Notes under the pieces: model-generated
Told to the model about the DNA's origin: nothing
What the model saw: the letters and a program-made list of their open reading frames with translations, nothing else
The model's database searches: none
Source: Intrasporangium flavum
GTDB taxonomy: Bacteria > Actinomycetota > Actinomycetes > Actinomycetales > Dermatophilaceae
Direction of reading: 5' to 3'
Length of the DNA stretch: 64,000 nt
Assembly (NCBI RefSeq): GCF_001956915.1
Contig: NZ_MLJO01000027.1
Location: forward strand, 1-64,000
Shown: piece after piece, positions 17,107 through 26,300 of the stretch
Layout: each line of letters opens with the position of its first letter
Position numbering within the stretch: position 1 is the stretch's first letter
Program-made: the position numbers and the translations under genes

Positions 17107-17190
17107 AGTCCAAGTGCCCACTCGACGGGGAGGAGCGCCGGGAATCGGCGCGAAGGGTTAGTTGGTCCAAGGGCCCACTCGAGGGGGAGG
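17107..17190 (-). repeat. Two inverted members of the TCGAGTGGGC repeat family
   Basis: On the minus strand two 27-bp units (at 17107-17133 and 17164-17190) share the core TCGAGTGGGC(A/C)CTTGGAC. Their orientation is opposite to the tandem array at 15287-15436, so the two sets bracket the AbiEi-like and DUF4262 genes as inverted flanks. Confidence 0.75.
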
Positions 17191-17227
17191 CGGGACTGGC
17201 CGGCAGGCCGGGCCGGCAGGGACGGCG

Positions 17228-17266
17228 AAGGGGCCGGGACCCGCGTGGTGCGGGTCCCGGCCCCTT
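17228..17266 (-). terminator. Terminator of the rpsF–rplI operon
   Basis: A 17-bp perfect stem (17228-17244 with 17250-17266) closes a 5-nt loop, starting 21 bp after the rplI stop; on the minus strand it is flanked by AAGG/CCTT ends. It is also palindromic for the other strand. Confidence 0.85.
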
Positions 17267-17287
17267 CGGCCGTGCTGGCGTCGGCTC

Positions 17288-17734
17288 TCAGGCGGAGACG
17301 ACGTCGAACTTCAGCGTCGCGAGGACGTCCGGGTGCAGGCGGACGGTGGCCTCGTAGGAGCCCGTCGTCTTGATGGCCTGCTTGACCTCGATCTTGCGCT
17401 TGTCGAGCTCGGGACCGCCGGCGGCCTTGACCGCGTCGGCGATGTCGCCGTTGCTGACGGCGCCGAAGAGGCGACCCGACTGGCCGGCGCGGGCCTCGAC
17501 CTTGACGGTCGTGGCCTCGAGCTGGCCCTTGACACCCTTGGCGGTGTCGAGGTCCTTGATCGAGCGGACCTCGCGGCCCTTCGTCAGGGCGTCGACCTGC
17601 TTCTGCCCGCCCTTGGTCCACGGGGTCGCGAGACCGCGCGGGAGCAGGAAGTTGCGGCCGTAGCCGTCCTTGACCTCGACGATGTCACCGGCAGCACCGA
17701 GGCCGGAGACCTCGTGCGTGAGGATGAGCTTCAT
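17288..17734 (-). CDS. rplI: Ribosomal protein bL9 (148 aa)
   Basis: The N-terminal domain [30 protein letters not shown] is the L9 signature, followed by the long connecting helix and a C-terminal domain. It binds 23S rRNA at the base of the L1 stalk. It is the last gene of the rpsF–ssb–rpsR–rplI operon, conserved across bacteria, and is followed by a strong terminator. Confidence 0.98.
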   Translation of the reverse strand: MKLILTHEVSGLGAAGDIVEVKDGYGRNFLLPRGLATPWTKGGQKQVDALTKGREVRSIKDLDTAKGVKGQLEATTVKVEARAGQSGRLFGAVSNGDIADAVKAAGGPELDKRKIEVKQAIKTTGSYEATVRLHPDVLATLKFDVVSA

Positions 17735-17763
17735 ATCAGTTCTCCTGGTTCTCGAGGCCGGGC

Positions 17764-18000
17764 TCAGCGAGCCGAGCTCGAGTAGGGCAGCAGGGCCATC
17801 TCACGGGCGTTCTTGACGGCCGTGGCGATGAGACGCTGCTCCTGGACGGACACACCGGTCACGCGACGCGCGCGGATCTTGCCGCGGTCGGAGATGAACT
17901 TGCGCAGGAGCGCGGTGTCCTTGTAGTCGATGTTCTCGACCTTCGCCGCCTTGAGCGGGTTGGCCTTCTTCTTGGGCTTGCGCACAACGGGCTTTGCCAT
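17764..18000 (-). CDS. rpsR: Ribosomal protein bS18 (78 aa)
   Basis: [20 protein letters not shown], then [28 protein letters not shown] is the S18 signature. There is no cysteine-rich (C+) zinc ribbon, so this is the zinc-independent form. It partners S6 in the 30S platform and lies between ssb and rplI. Confidence 0.98.
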   Translation of the reverse strand: MAKPVVRKPKKKANPLKAAKVENIDYKDTALLRKFISDRGKIRARRVTGVSVQEQRLIATAVKNAREMALLPYSSSAR

Positions 18001-18148
18001 CGTGGTGCTCTCCTTCGTGATGAGAGCCCGGGGTTCTGCGCCCCGGGATGGGTCTGGATCTAGGTGTGCCGCGCGAGGCGGCGGTTGCCGGTCGGGGCCG
18101 GCGTGTCGATCAGCGCCTGATCAGGACGGGTCGATCAGGACGGGTCGA

Positions 18149-18754
18149 TCAGAACGGGGGCTCGTCGTAGCTCGGGGCCTGGCCCCAGCCGCCGCCCTGG
18201 TTGCCGCCACCCTGCTGGCCGCCCTGGCCACCGGCGGGAGCACCCCAGCCGCCGCCCTGGCTGCCGCCACCCTGCTGGGCGGCCTGGCCACCGCCGGTCG
18301 CCCAGGGGTCCTCGCCCTGGCCGCCGCCCTGGCCGCTCCAGCCGCCACCCTGCTGGCCGCCGCCGAAGCCGCCGCCACCACCGCCGCCGCGCTGGGTCTT
18401 GTTGACCTTGGCCGTGGCCGAGCGCAGCGAGGGACCGATCTCGTCGACATCCATCTCGACGACGGTGCGCTTCTCGCCCTCCTTGGTCTCGTAGGACCGG
18501 GACTTGAGGCGACCGGAGGCGATCACACGCATGCCGCGCTGGAGCGACTCGGCGACGTTCTCCGCCGCGTCGCGCCAGACCGAGCAGCGCATGAACAGCG
18601 TCTCGCCGTCCTTCCACTCGTTGCTCTGGCGGTCGAACATCCGGGGCGTCGAGGCCACCGTGAAGTTCGCGACCGCGGCACCGGACGGCGTGAAACGCAG
18701 CTCGGGGTCGGCGGTCAGGTTGCCGATGATGGTGATGACGGTGTCGCCTGCCAT
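18149..18754 (-). CDS. ssb: Single-stranded DNA-binding protein (201 aa)
   Basis: Residues 1-115 form the OB fold ([42 protein letters not shown]). A long Gly/Gln-rich disordered linker follows, and the acidic partner-binding tail ends in DEPPF. The linker is encoded by imperfect short tandem repeats, a likely site of length variation. It is second in the S6–SSB–S18–L9 operon. Just after the stop, TGATCGACCCGTCC is repeated in tandem. Confidence 0.97.
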   Translation of the reverse strand: MAGDTVITIIGNLTADPELRFTPSGAAVANFTVASTPRMFDRQSNEWKDGETLFMRCSVWRDAAENVAESLQRGMRVIASGRLKSRSYETKEGEKRTVVEMDVDEIGPSLRSATAKVNKTQRGGGGGGGFGGGQQGGGWSGQGGGQGEDPWATGGGQAAQQGGGSQGGGWGAPAGGQGGQQGGGNQGGGWGQAPSYDEPPF

Positions 18755-18856
18755 GGATCAGTCCTTCGCTGGGTGATCGGAGCGAACGCTCGGGTGGTGA
18801 TCGCGCTGGCGAGCCAGCGGGTGATCAGGGTCGATCAGGTGCTGATCGGTGCGTGA

Positions 18857-19144
18857 TCAGGCGCCGGGGCGGAGCAGCTTGGTGCGCATGATCGACTCGC
18901 TGAGGTTCAGCTGACGATCGAGCTCCTGGGCCACGGCCGGCTCGGCGGTGAAGTTGACGACGGTGTAGATGCCCTCGGACTTCTTCTTGATGTCGTAGGC
19001 GAGGCGACGACGGCCCCAGATGTCGACGTTGTCGACGGTGCCGCCACCGTTCTTCACGACGGCCAGGAAGCGGTCCATCGTCGTGCCGACGGTGCGCTCC
19101 TCGGTCTCGGGGTCGAGGATGACCATGAGTTCGTACTGACGCAT
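18857..19144 (-). CDS. rpsF: Ribosomal protein bS6 (95 aa)
   Basis: [19 protein letters not shown] and the later [20 protein letters not shown] are S6 signatures. The ATG at 19144 gives the usual 95-96 residues; an upstream in-frame GTG (19156) overlaps the Shine-Dalgarno and is unlikely. First gene of the operon. Its leader can fold so as to hide AGGAGG. Confidence 0.97.
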   Translation of the reverse strand: MRQYELMVILDPETEERTVGTTMDRFLAVVKNGGGTVDNVDIWGRRRLAYDIKKKSEGIYTVVNFTAEPAVAQELDRQLNLSESIMRTKLLRPGA

Positions 19145-19206
19145 GCTTCTACCCACCTCCTCTGGTCTCGGCGGTCACGGGTCTCTCCCGTGACAGGAGG
19201 GTTGCA
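19145..19206 (-). promoter_or_regulatory. Candidate S6:S18-type autoregulatory leader of rpsF
   Basis: Read on the minus strand, CCUCCU (19200-19195) can pair with the Shine-Dalgarno AGGAGG (19161-19156). Inside is a second perfect hairpin (19187-19194 with 19174-19181, GUCACGGG…CCCGUGAC), followed by an unpaired stretch containing CCG. This is the general plan of the S6:S18-binding mRNA motif (known in several phyla): excess S6–S18 would stabilise the closed form and block translation. Match by eye only. Confidence 0.5.
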
Positions 19207-19365
19207 AACGTCCCGCCGTGGGCCACGGGTCACAGCCAACCAGATCGGACTGACAGGTGTCGGTCTTCTCCACAGGCCACCGGGCGCACGGCGAACCCGG
19301 CAAGAGTACCGGTCGGGCCCACCCGCGGCGAAATCGAGCGGAGCACGCGACCCCGGCCCGACGCG

Positions 19366-20766
19366 TCAGGCGAAGCGGACGATGAGACGGTCCTCGGCAC
19401 CGGTCATCGGCCCGGCGAGGTCGTCCTGCTCGGGAGCGGGATCCTCGGGCGTGCCGCGCCGCCCCCAGCGGTCCCGGGCCCGCAGCCACGCGACGGCGAC
19501 GAGCCACAGCACCGCCACGACGCGGAGCATCGAGAAGAAGGCGTACCAGGCCGGCGGCAGGCCGCGGTCGGGCACGGTGGTGGCTGCGATCGTCAGCCAG
19601 ACGGCGACGAAGTTGAGCGCCTCGGCGCCGGCCCACAGCAGGTGCTCGCGCCACTGGAGCGCGCACCACGCGATGAGCGGCAGCAGCCACAGCGAGCTCT
19701 GCACCGTGAACGACTTGCCGGTGACGAGGACGATGCCGACCATGACGAGCGACACCTCGGCCACGGTGGGCCGGCGCGCGGACGCGAGGGCGAGCACCGC
19801 CCCGGCCAGCAGGGCCAGCAGCCAGCCGACGGCGGCGAGCGCGGTGACGACGCCGTCGGGCATCGCGTGCCCGGCCAGCTGCGGCAGCAGCCACGGCGAG
19901 CCGTAGCCGGCGGGAGCCGAGGACCAGCCGAGGTAGGCCGACGCGGCCGCGGCCGGGTTGAGGAAGGAGACGGCCGACAGGATCGCGCCGAAGGACAGGA
20001 ACGTGTAGAGCGCGAGCCGGCCGAAGGCGCGCATCCGGCCGGAGCGCAGGCAGAGCAGCCCGATCGCGAGGACGAGGAGCACGGGGTAGCTGCGCGCGGC
20101 GATCGCCGCACCCAGGAGCACCCCGGCGAGCGTCGGGCGGCGCCGCGACCACGCCCAGAGGCCGGCGCTGGCGAGCGCGACGCCGAGCAGGTCGGCCGAG
20201 ACGAAGCCGACGAGGGCCGCGACCGGCGACAGGGCGACGTGCGCCGCCGACCAGGCCGAGAAGGCCGAGGAGGCCACGCACCACACGACGACGAGCAGCA
20301 GGAGGGTGAGCAGCACCGACCAGAGCGCGAAGTACCAGGCCGCGCGGGTGCGCAGCGACCCGTCGTCGGGCACGAGGCTCGCGACGGCCGTCAGCGCCAG
20401 GCCGGTCAGCGGCGGCTGGCCGGTGGTCGGGGCCCCCGACCCGCCCTGGAGGAACGCGGCGAGCCCCGCCTTGACGTTGCCGTCGCGGTAGGCGTTGGGC
20501 AGGTCGGCGTAGCAGGCGCTCCAGAACTGGGTGTCGCCGGTGAACCCGGTACGCAGGCAGGGCGCCCGCAGCAGGATGCCGAGCCCCGCTGTGACCGCGG
20601 TGAGCGCCGACAGGATGGCGGCCGTGAGGACCCAGGGCAGCTCGCGGCCCGTGGCGTAGCGGCCGCGCGGCCCGCCGATGACCTCAGAGGCCGCCGTGAC
20701 GACCGGGTCGTCACGGCGGGCGGGGACGCGCGTCACCGGGTCCTCGAGGTCCGCACCCGACGTCAC
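19366..20766 (-). CDS. GT87-type membrane glycosyltransferase (466 aa)
   Basis: This polytopic membrane protein has about ten helices and lies between ponA and rpsF, the position of Rv0051 in mycobacteria. The family (GT87/DUF2029) contains polyprenyl-phosphate-mannose-dependent mannosyltransferases. FTGDTQFWSACYADLPNAYRDG in the first extracytoplasmic loop includes acidic residues expected for a GT-C enzyme. It starts at a GTG overlapping the PBP stop (GTGA), so translation is coupled. Acceptor unknown; cell-envelope glycan is likely. Confidence 0.8.
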   Translation of the reverse strand: MTSGADLEDPVTRVPARRDDPVVTAASEVIGGPRGRYATGRELPWVLTAAILSALTAVTAGLGILLRAPCLRTGFTGDTQFWSACYADLPNAYRDGNVKAGLAAFLQGGSGAPTTGQPPLTGLALTAVASLVPDDGSLRTRAAWYFALWSVLLTLLLLVVVWCVASSAFSAWSAAHVALSPVAALVGFVSADLLGVALASAGLWAWSRRRPTLAGVLLGAAIAARSYPVLLVLAIGLLCLRSGRMRAFGRLALYTFLSFGAILSAVSFLNPAAAASAYLGWSSAPAGYGSPWLLPQLAGHAMPDGVVTALAAVGWLLALLAGAVLALASARRPTVAEVSLVMVGIVLVTGKSFTVQSSLWLLPLIAWCALQWREHLLWAGAEALNFVAVWLTIAATTVPDRGLPPAWYAFFSMLRVVAVLWLVAVAWLRARDRWGRRGTPEDPAPEQDDLAGPMTGAEDRLIVRFA

Positions 20767-22988
20767 CCGCCGGCGCCGGCACCACCGCCGCCTCCACCGC
20801 CGCCGCCCCCACCGCCGGGGCCGGGGCCCGTCGACGTGGGAGACGGGAAGGGCAGGGTGAAGGTGCCGGTGGCGGTCGGCGAGTCGGTGGGCGTCGGCTT
20901 GCCGGTGCCCTTCGTCTTCGTCGGCGTCGGCGTCTCGGTCGTCGTCGTCGGGGCCTGCGTGGTCGTCTCGGACGTCGTCGTCGGGGTCGGCGTGAACGTC
21001 GTCGTCGGCGTCGGGACCTTGTCGTCGCCGATGCCGGCGCGCTTCGGGAAGTCCTGCACGGGCACGCCGTCCATGACGATCTTCATGAAGTCGTAGAAGA
21101 CGTCGGCCGGGACGGTGCCACCGGTGAGGTTGGTGTCCTCGGCGCTCGTCAGCTGCTGCGGGTTGCCGTTCGCGTCGGGCTTGTACATGCCGATCGAGAC
21201 GGCCAGCTGCGGCACGAAGCCGGAGAACCAGATCGACTTGGCGTAGGACGACGTACCGGTCTTGCCGGCGACCGGGCGGTCGAGCCGCTGCAGCTTCGTG
21301 GCCGTGCCGCCGTCCTTGACGGTGTAGGTCATGGCGTCGGTGACGTCGGCCGTGACGTCCTTGTCGAAGGCCCGACGCGTCTCCGGCTTGGCCTGGTAGC
21401 TGAAGTCGCTCGTCGTCGAGGTGACCTTCTTGACGAAGTACGGCTTGGACCGCACGCCCTGGCCGGCGATCGTCGAGTAGGCCGTGGCCATGTCGATGAC
21501 GTGCGGCGAGGCGGTGCCGAGGACGTTGGTCAGCGTGTTGTCGAGGCCCGGCGTCCGCTCGGGGATGCCGGCGTCGATGGCCGCCTGACGCGTCAGCTTC
21601 GGGGTGATCGTGTTGTTGAGGTTGACGAAGGCCGTGTTGATCGAGCGACCGATCATCCGGCGCATGTCGACCATGCCGTAGGAGCGGTCACCGAAGTTCG
21701 TGATCGTCGTGCCGGCGATGTCCTGGGGCTGGTCGCCGTCGAACTTCGTCTTCGTCGAGACGCCGTCGCGGACCGCGGCGAGCACGGCGAACGGCTTGAA
21801 GTTCGAGGCGCCCTGCATGATCGCCTGGGTGGCCGAGTTGAACTGGCTCTTGCGGTAGTCCTCGCCGCCGTACATCGCGATGACCGCGCCGTCGCCGGGC
21901 TTGATCGCCACGAGGCCGCCCTGGACCTTCTTGGGCAGGTTGTCCTGCATCGCCTGGATCGCGGCGCCCTGGGCCTTCTTGTCGATCGTCGTGGTGATGC
22001 GCAGGCCGCCCTGGTCGATGTCCTGCTCGGTCAGGCCCTTGCTGATGAGCTCGCGCTTGACCTGGGCGGTGATGAAGCCGTTCGGGCCCGCGGAGAACTG
22101 GTTCGGCTTGTACGGCAGGATCTTCGGCAGCTCGCTGTACTTCGCGCGCTCGGCCTGGCTGAGCCAGCCCTCGGTGACCATGCCGTCGAGGACGTAGCCG
22201 ACGCGCTGCTCGAGGTTGGCCTTGGCCTTCGGGCCGTTGGCCGGGTCGTAGAGCGACGGCGCGTTGATGACGGACGCGAGCACCGCGCCCTCGGCGACGT
22301 TGAGCTTGCCGACGTCCTTGCCGAAGTAGGCCTTGGCGCCGGACTGGATGCCGTACGCGCCGCGACCGTAGTAGATGGTGTTGAGGTAGTCCTCGAGGAT
22401 CTGGGACTTGCTGCGCTGGCCGTCGATCTTGATGGCGAGGAGGATCTCGCGGGCCTTGCGGCTGATCGTGCGGTCCTGGGTCAGGAAGTAGTTCTTGACG
22501 TACTGCTGGGTGATCGTGGAGCCACCCACCTGGGCCTCGCCGGTGACGCTCGTCTTGACGGCGCGGAGGATGCCGCCGACGGAGATGCCGTTGTTGGCGT
22601 AGAAGGTGCGGTCCTCGGCGGCGATGTGCGCCTCCTGGACGAACTTCGGCACCTGGGCCAGCTTGACCGACTCGCGGTTGCCGTCCTGGGAGGAGATGCG
22701 GTCCATCTCGGTCTTGCCGTCGCTGTAGTAGACGATCGAGACCTGCCGGTTGGCGATCTCGTTCGCCGCCGGGATGGTGATCTTGTTGTAGGCGATGAAG
22801 ACGCCGATCACCCCGAGCACGAACAGCACGGCGCCGGCGATCGAGCCCCACTTCAGGGTCCCGAGCACCCACTTCTTCCAGCCGGTGCGTCCGCCGTCAG
22901 CGCCGCTGCCCCGACCGTCGCCGCCGCGCGGGCCGGCCTTGGTGGCCGCCAGCTGGGCGGCACGGACCTCGTGCCTGCTCTGACTCAC
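20763..22988 (-). CDS. ponA: Bifunctional class A penicillin-binding protein (741 aa)
   Basis: A cytoplasmic tail and one helix (about 48-67) precede a GT51 glycosyltransferase domain with the catalytic Glu in AAEDRTFYANNG (about E125), then a transpeptidase domain with SNFK (about S395), SIN (about 449-451) and KTG (about 576-578). It polymerises and cross-links peptidoglycan outside the membrane. The C-terminal ~110 residues are Thr/Pro-rich and end in an uninterrupted glycine run, as in extended mycobacterial PonA1-type proteins. Starts at GTG 22988 after GGAG. Next gene downstream is the coupled GT87 protein. Confidence 0.95.
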   Translation of the reverse strand: MSQSRHEVRAAQLAATKAGPRGGDGRGSGADGGRTGWKKWVLGTLKWGSIAGAVLFVLGVIGVFIAYNKITIPAANEIANRQVSIVYYSDGKTEMDRISSQDGNRESVKLAQVPKFVQEAHIAAEDRTFYANNGISVGGILRAVKTSVTGEAQVGGSTITQQYVKNYFLTQDRTISRKAREILLAIKIDGQRSKSQILEDYLNTIYYGRGAYGIQSGAKAYFGKDVGKLNVAEGAVLASVINAPSLYDPANGPKAKANLEQRVGYVLDGMVTEGWLSQAERAKYSELPKILPYKPNQFSAGPNGFITAQVKRELISKGLTEQDIDQGGLRITTTIDKKAQGAAIQAMQDNLPKKVQGGLVAIKPGDGAVIAMYGGEDYRKSQFNSATQAIMQGASNFKPFAVLAAVRDGVSTKTKFDGDQPQDIAGTTITNFGDRSYGMVDMRRMIGRSINTAFVNLNNTITPKLTRQAAIDAGIPERTPGLDNTLTNVLGTASPHVIDMATAYSTIAGQGVRSKPYFVKKVTSTTSDFSYQAKPETRRAFDKDVTADVTDAMTYTVKDGGTATKLQRLDRPVAGKTGTSSYAKSIWFSGFVPQLAVSIGMYKPDANGNPQQLTSAEDTNLTGGTVPADVFYDFMKIVMDGVPVQDFPKRAGIGDDKVPTPTTTFTPTPTTTSETTTQAPTTTTETPTPTKTKGTGKPTPTDSPTATGTFTLPFPSPTSTGPGPGGGGGGGGGGGGAGAGG

Positions 22989-23395
22989 TCATCCACTCCG
23001 TTTCAGCGATGTGGCCCGGACTTCCGCCCCGGGCCGCACATCAGTATGACGCGACGCGGTGCCGGACACCCAAACGAGAGGACGAGCCTCACAGAGGCTG
23101 CACAGGCTGTCCACCGGTGCTCCCGAGGTCCCTGCACGGACGTACCCGTCCGTGCGCGCCCACCGTCGCGCCCACCGTCGCGCACGCCACGGGCCCGCCT
23201 CACCTGACGGGTTCCTGACGGCGGCGTGAGGCGTCGCTGACCCCGACCTGACGCGTCGCGACGCCTGCGCTGACGCCCGGGTGACACCGCCCACACGGAT
23301 CTCTGACGGCCCGCCGGGTTCCGGTCCGGGCCGCCTGCACCCGGGGGTGACATGGCCCAAGGCGAGCGCCCGGGGCGGGTGCTCGGAGGGCAGAG
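22989..23395. promoter_or_regulatory. 407-bp divergent intergenic region between ponA and the giant secreted-protein gene
   Basis: There is no credible gene here. It must hold the ponA promoter (left part) and the promoter of the copper-oxidase run (right part). Visible structure: an 8-bp hairpin at 23134-23155 (GCACGGAC/GTCCGTGC), a tandem repeat of CCCACCGTCGCG-like sequence around 23158-23182, and the phased CTGAC array at 23204-23313. No obvious -10 box is recognisable. Confidence 0.6.
23204..23313 (+). promoter_or_regulatory. Array of CTGAC-type boxes with exact 11-bp period
   Basis: CTGAC begins at 23204, 23215, 23237, 23248, 23270 and 23303; GTGAG at 23226 and GTGAC at 23281 fall in the same register. 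Eight of ten consecutive 11-bp slots are thus occupied, all on one face of the helix. OmpR/PhoB-family regulators (MtrA, GlnR, PhoP, SARPs) bind direct repeats with 11-bp spacing (known). The array ends about 80 bp before the giant gene. Confidence 0.7.
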
Positions 23396-26300
23396 GTGAG
23401 TCGGATGGACGAACACGGCCAGGTTGCGACCATCGGCACGCAGGGGACGGGCGGCACGACGCCGACGCCCCTGCGGGCCCGGACCGCCGGCGCGCGCGCC
23501 CGGCACGAGCACACGGCCGGACGCCGACGCGTCCGGCGGCGTGCCCGGGGCGGGCCGGGCGGCCTGCGTGGTGGCCCGGCCCGACGCGTGGTGTCGGCCG
23601 TGGGTGCGATGGCACTCGCGGTCGGCACGCTCGTGTCCGTGCCCCTGCTCGCGGCGGTCCCCGCCCAGGCGGCCACGAGCGCCGTCCACGTGCAGCTGCA
23701 CGCCGCCCGGACCGAGGCGCACGCGAACCCGCCCGTCACCGAGGGCGACCCGGTCACCGACTTCCGCTACATGATCAACGTCGACAACTCCGGCAAGAGC
23801 GACCCGGCCGGCGGCCCGCAGCCGGGCTCCGGCTGCTCCGCCGAGGACCCCGGCTACCCGGCGAGCTGCACGTGGCCCTCGATCCTCGAGGACCCGGGGG
23901 CGGCCCCGATCTACCGCCAGGGCACGAGCGCCGACTTCGCGAACGGCGCGACGCTGACGCTGCCCGACGGCAACTACCTCGTCACGGTGCTCGCCGACGG
24001 CTACAAGATCGACGGCGCGCACTTCTCGGTGCCGAGCGCCGACGGCACCGTCGACGTCGGCGTGCAGCCGGACCCGCTGCCGGACGCCACGCTGCGCGCG
24101 TACGTCTTCCAGGACGAGGCGTCGACGAACGGCGCCATCGACAACGGCGAGGACGGCCTCGCCGGCTTCCAGGGCCACATCAACGACACCCTCGGCGAGG
24201 TCACGACCGACGTCTACGGCAACCCGCTGTGCACGACGTACGTCGGCGAGGACCCCGACACCCACATGATCCCGTGGACCGCCGCGTCACGCGACGCCGA
24301 CGGCCTGCCGGTCGTCGACACGGTCGGCGGCAAGTGCTTCAGCGACGCCACCGGCATGGTCGCCATCCCGCACCTCGGCACCAACCGGTACACGACGACG
24401 ATCACCCCGCCCGACGGCACCGACTGGATCCAGACGACGACCCTCGAGGGCAACCACGACTTCGACACGTGGCTCATGGAGGGCGCGACCGGCTACGACA
24501 CCGAGTTCACGGTGGCCGGCGAGCCCGTCCCGACGCCGCAGTTCGGCTTCGTGCACCCGCACAACAGCCTCGGCACCACGGCGTCCGGCTCGATCAGCGG
24601 CGTCGTCGTCGCGGCGAAGCAGTACTACCCGCCCGTCGGTGGCAGCTTCAACCTCTACAACGGGATGACCGGCAGCAAGCTCGACACGCCGATCGCCGAC
24701 CCGGTGCTCTCCCTCAACGACCTCGACAACGGCGACCAGGCCGTCTGGGTCGGGCGCGGCGCCGCGGACGGCAGCTTCACGATCCCGCACGTGCCCGATG
24801 GCACCTACCAGCTGACGTGGTGGGACGAGCCGCAGGACTACATCCTCATGCTCGTCAACGTCACCGTGTCCGGCGGCCGGGCCGTCGACATGAAGCAGCT
24901 GCCGATGAACGGCTGGTGGACCGAGGTCACCGGCCACGTCTTCCTCGACGACAACAAGAACGGCAAGCGCGACCCCGGCGAGCAGGGCGTGGCCCAGTTC
25001 CCGCTGACGCTGCGCAAGAAGGACAACTCGCTCATGGACCGCGGCTCGAACGCCGTGTCGACCGACAGCGCCGGCTACTACCGCTTCGAGAGCGGCTACC
25101 CGCTGGCCGAGTGGTTCGTCCTCGAGGCCTACTCCGACGCCTTCTACACGACCGGCGTCACCTACCAGGCCGACAACCAGCCCACCCCGACGACCGTGCT
25201 CGGCTCGGGTGTCGATGTCAGCCTGCTGCCGATCATCGGCCTGTCCGGCACCGTCGACTGGGGCGTGCAGAAGTACGACGCGGCCGGCACCAAGGGCGGC
25301 CCGCGCAACGGCGGCATCGTCGGGTCGGTCAGCTACGACACGACCCGCAACGAGCTCGACCCGCAGTACGCGGCCTCCGAGGACTGGCAGCCCGGCGTCC
25401 CGAACGTCCCGGTCAAGCTCTACGACACCGTGGACTGCCCGGCCGACGGCTCGCTGCCGTGCGACCCGAGCGACACCTACGCCCTCGCCCCCGACGGCTC
25501 CTACAAGCAGGGCAAGCTGCTCAACACCTACGTCTCCGAGTCGTGGGGCCGGCCCACCGGCTGCGTCGCCCGCGACGCCGACGGCAAGCCGTTCGCGCAC
25601 CCGGCCGACGAGGACGTCCTCGTGCCGGACCAGGCGACCGGCGGCGAGTGCCTCGCGGCCCTCGTCCAGGGCGTCCAGGTGGGCCCGTACGCCACCGACC
25701 AGGGCACGCCCGACGCGAACTTCGGCGCCGCGGTCGACGGCAACTACGGCTTCGGCGACGGCTGCTTCACCGGCACGCTCGACGCGTCCGACCCCGCCAA
25801 CCCGACGTGCACCGACGGGTCCGGCAACGACGCCTTCACGAGCCTGCCCGGCGGGCACAGCTACCTCGTGCACATCGACCTGCCCGACGACCAGAGCGGC
25901 AACCCGATGTACTCGGTGACCTCCGAGGAGGACATCAACATCGCCCGCGGCGACACGATCGTGCCGCAGGTCCCGCCGCCGGCGTGCGCCGGCGCCCTGC
26001 ACACCGTCGACGTCGCCGGTGCCGGCACCGACGACTACCCGGCCAAGGCCGGCGACGGCACCAACGGCCTGCCGACCGGCGTCACCGTCCCGGCGTCCTC
26101 GCCGGTGTCGAACGCGCCGTTCGTCGACATGGGCGGCTCGCCCTACGAGGGCGCGGTCAAGCCGCGCTGCGACACCAAGCTCGTCGACCTCAACAACGGC
26201 AAGTCGATCGTGCCGATGTTCAACGTCTTCACCGACGTGCCGCTCCCCTCGCGCATGCGCGGGCTCCTCGTCGACGACCTCAACTTCTCCGTCGACAAGC

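Noticed and set aside
17228-17266. Considered as one end of the repeat-bracketed cassette
   Set aside because: It is a perfect hairpin right after rplI and unrelated in sequence to the TCGAGTGGGCAC family; it is the ribosomal operon terminator.
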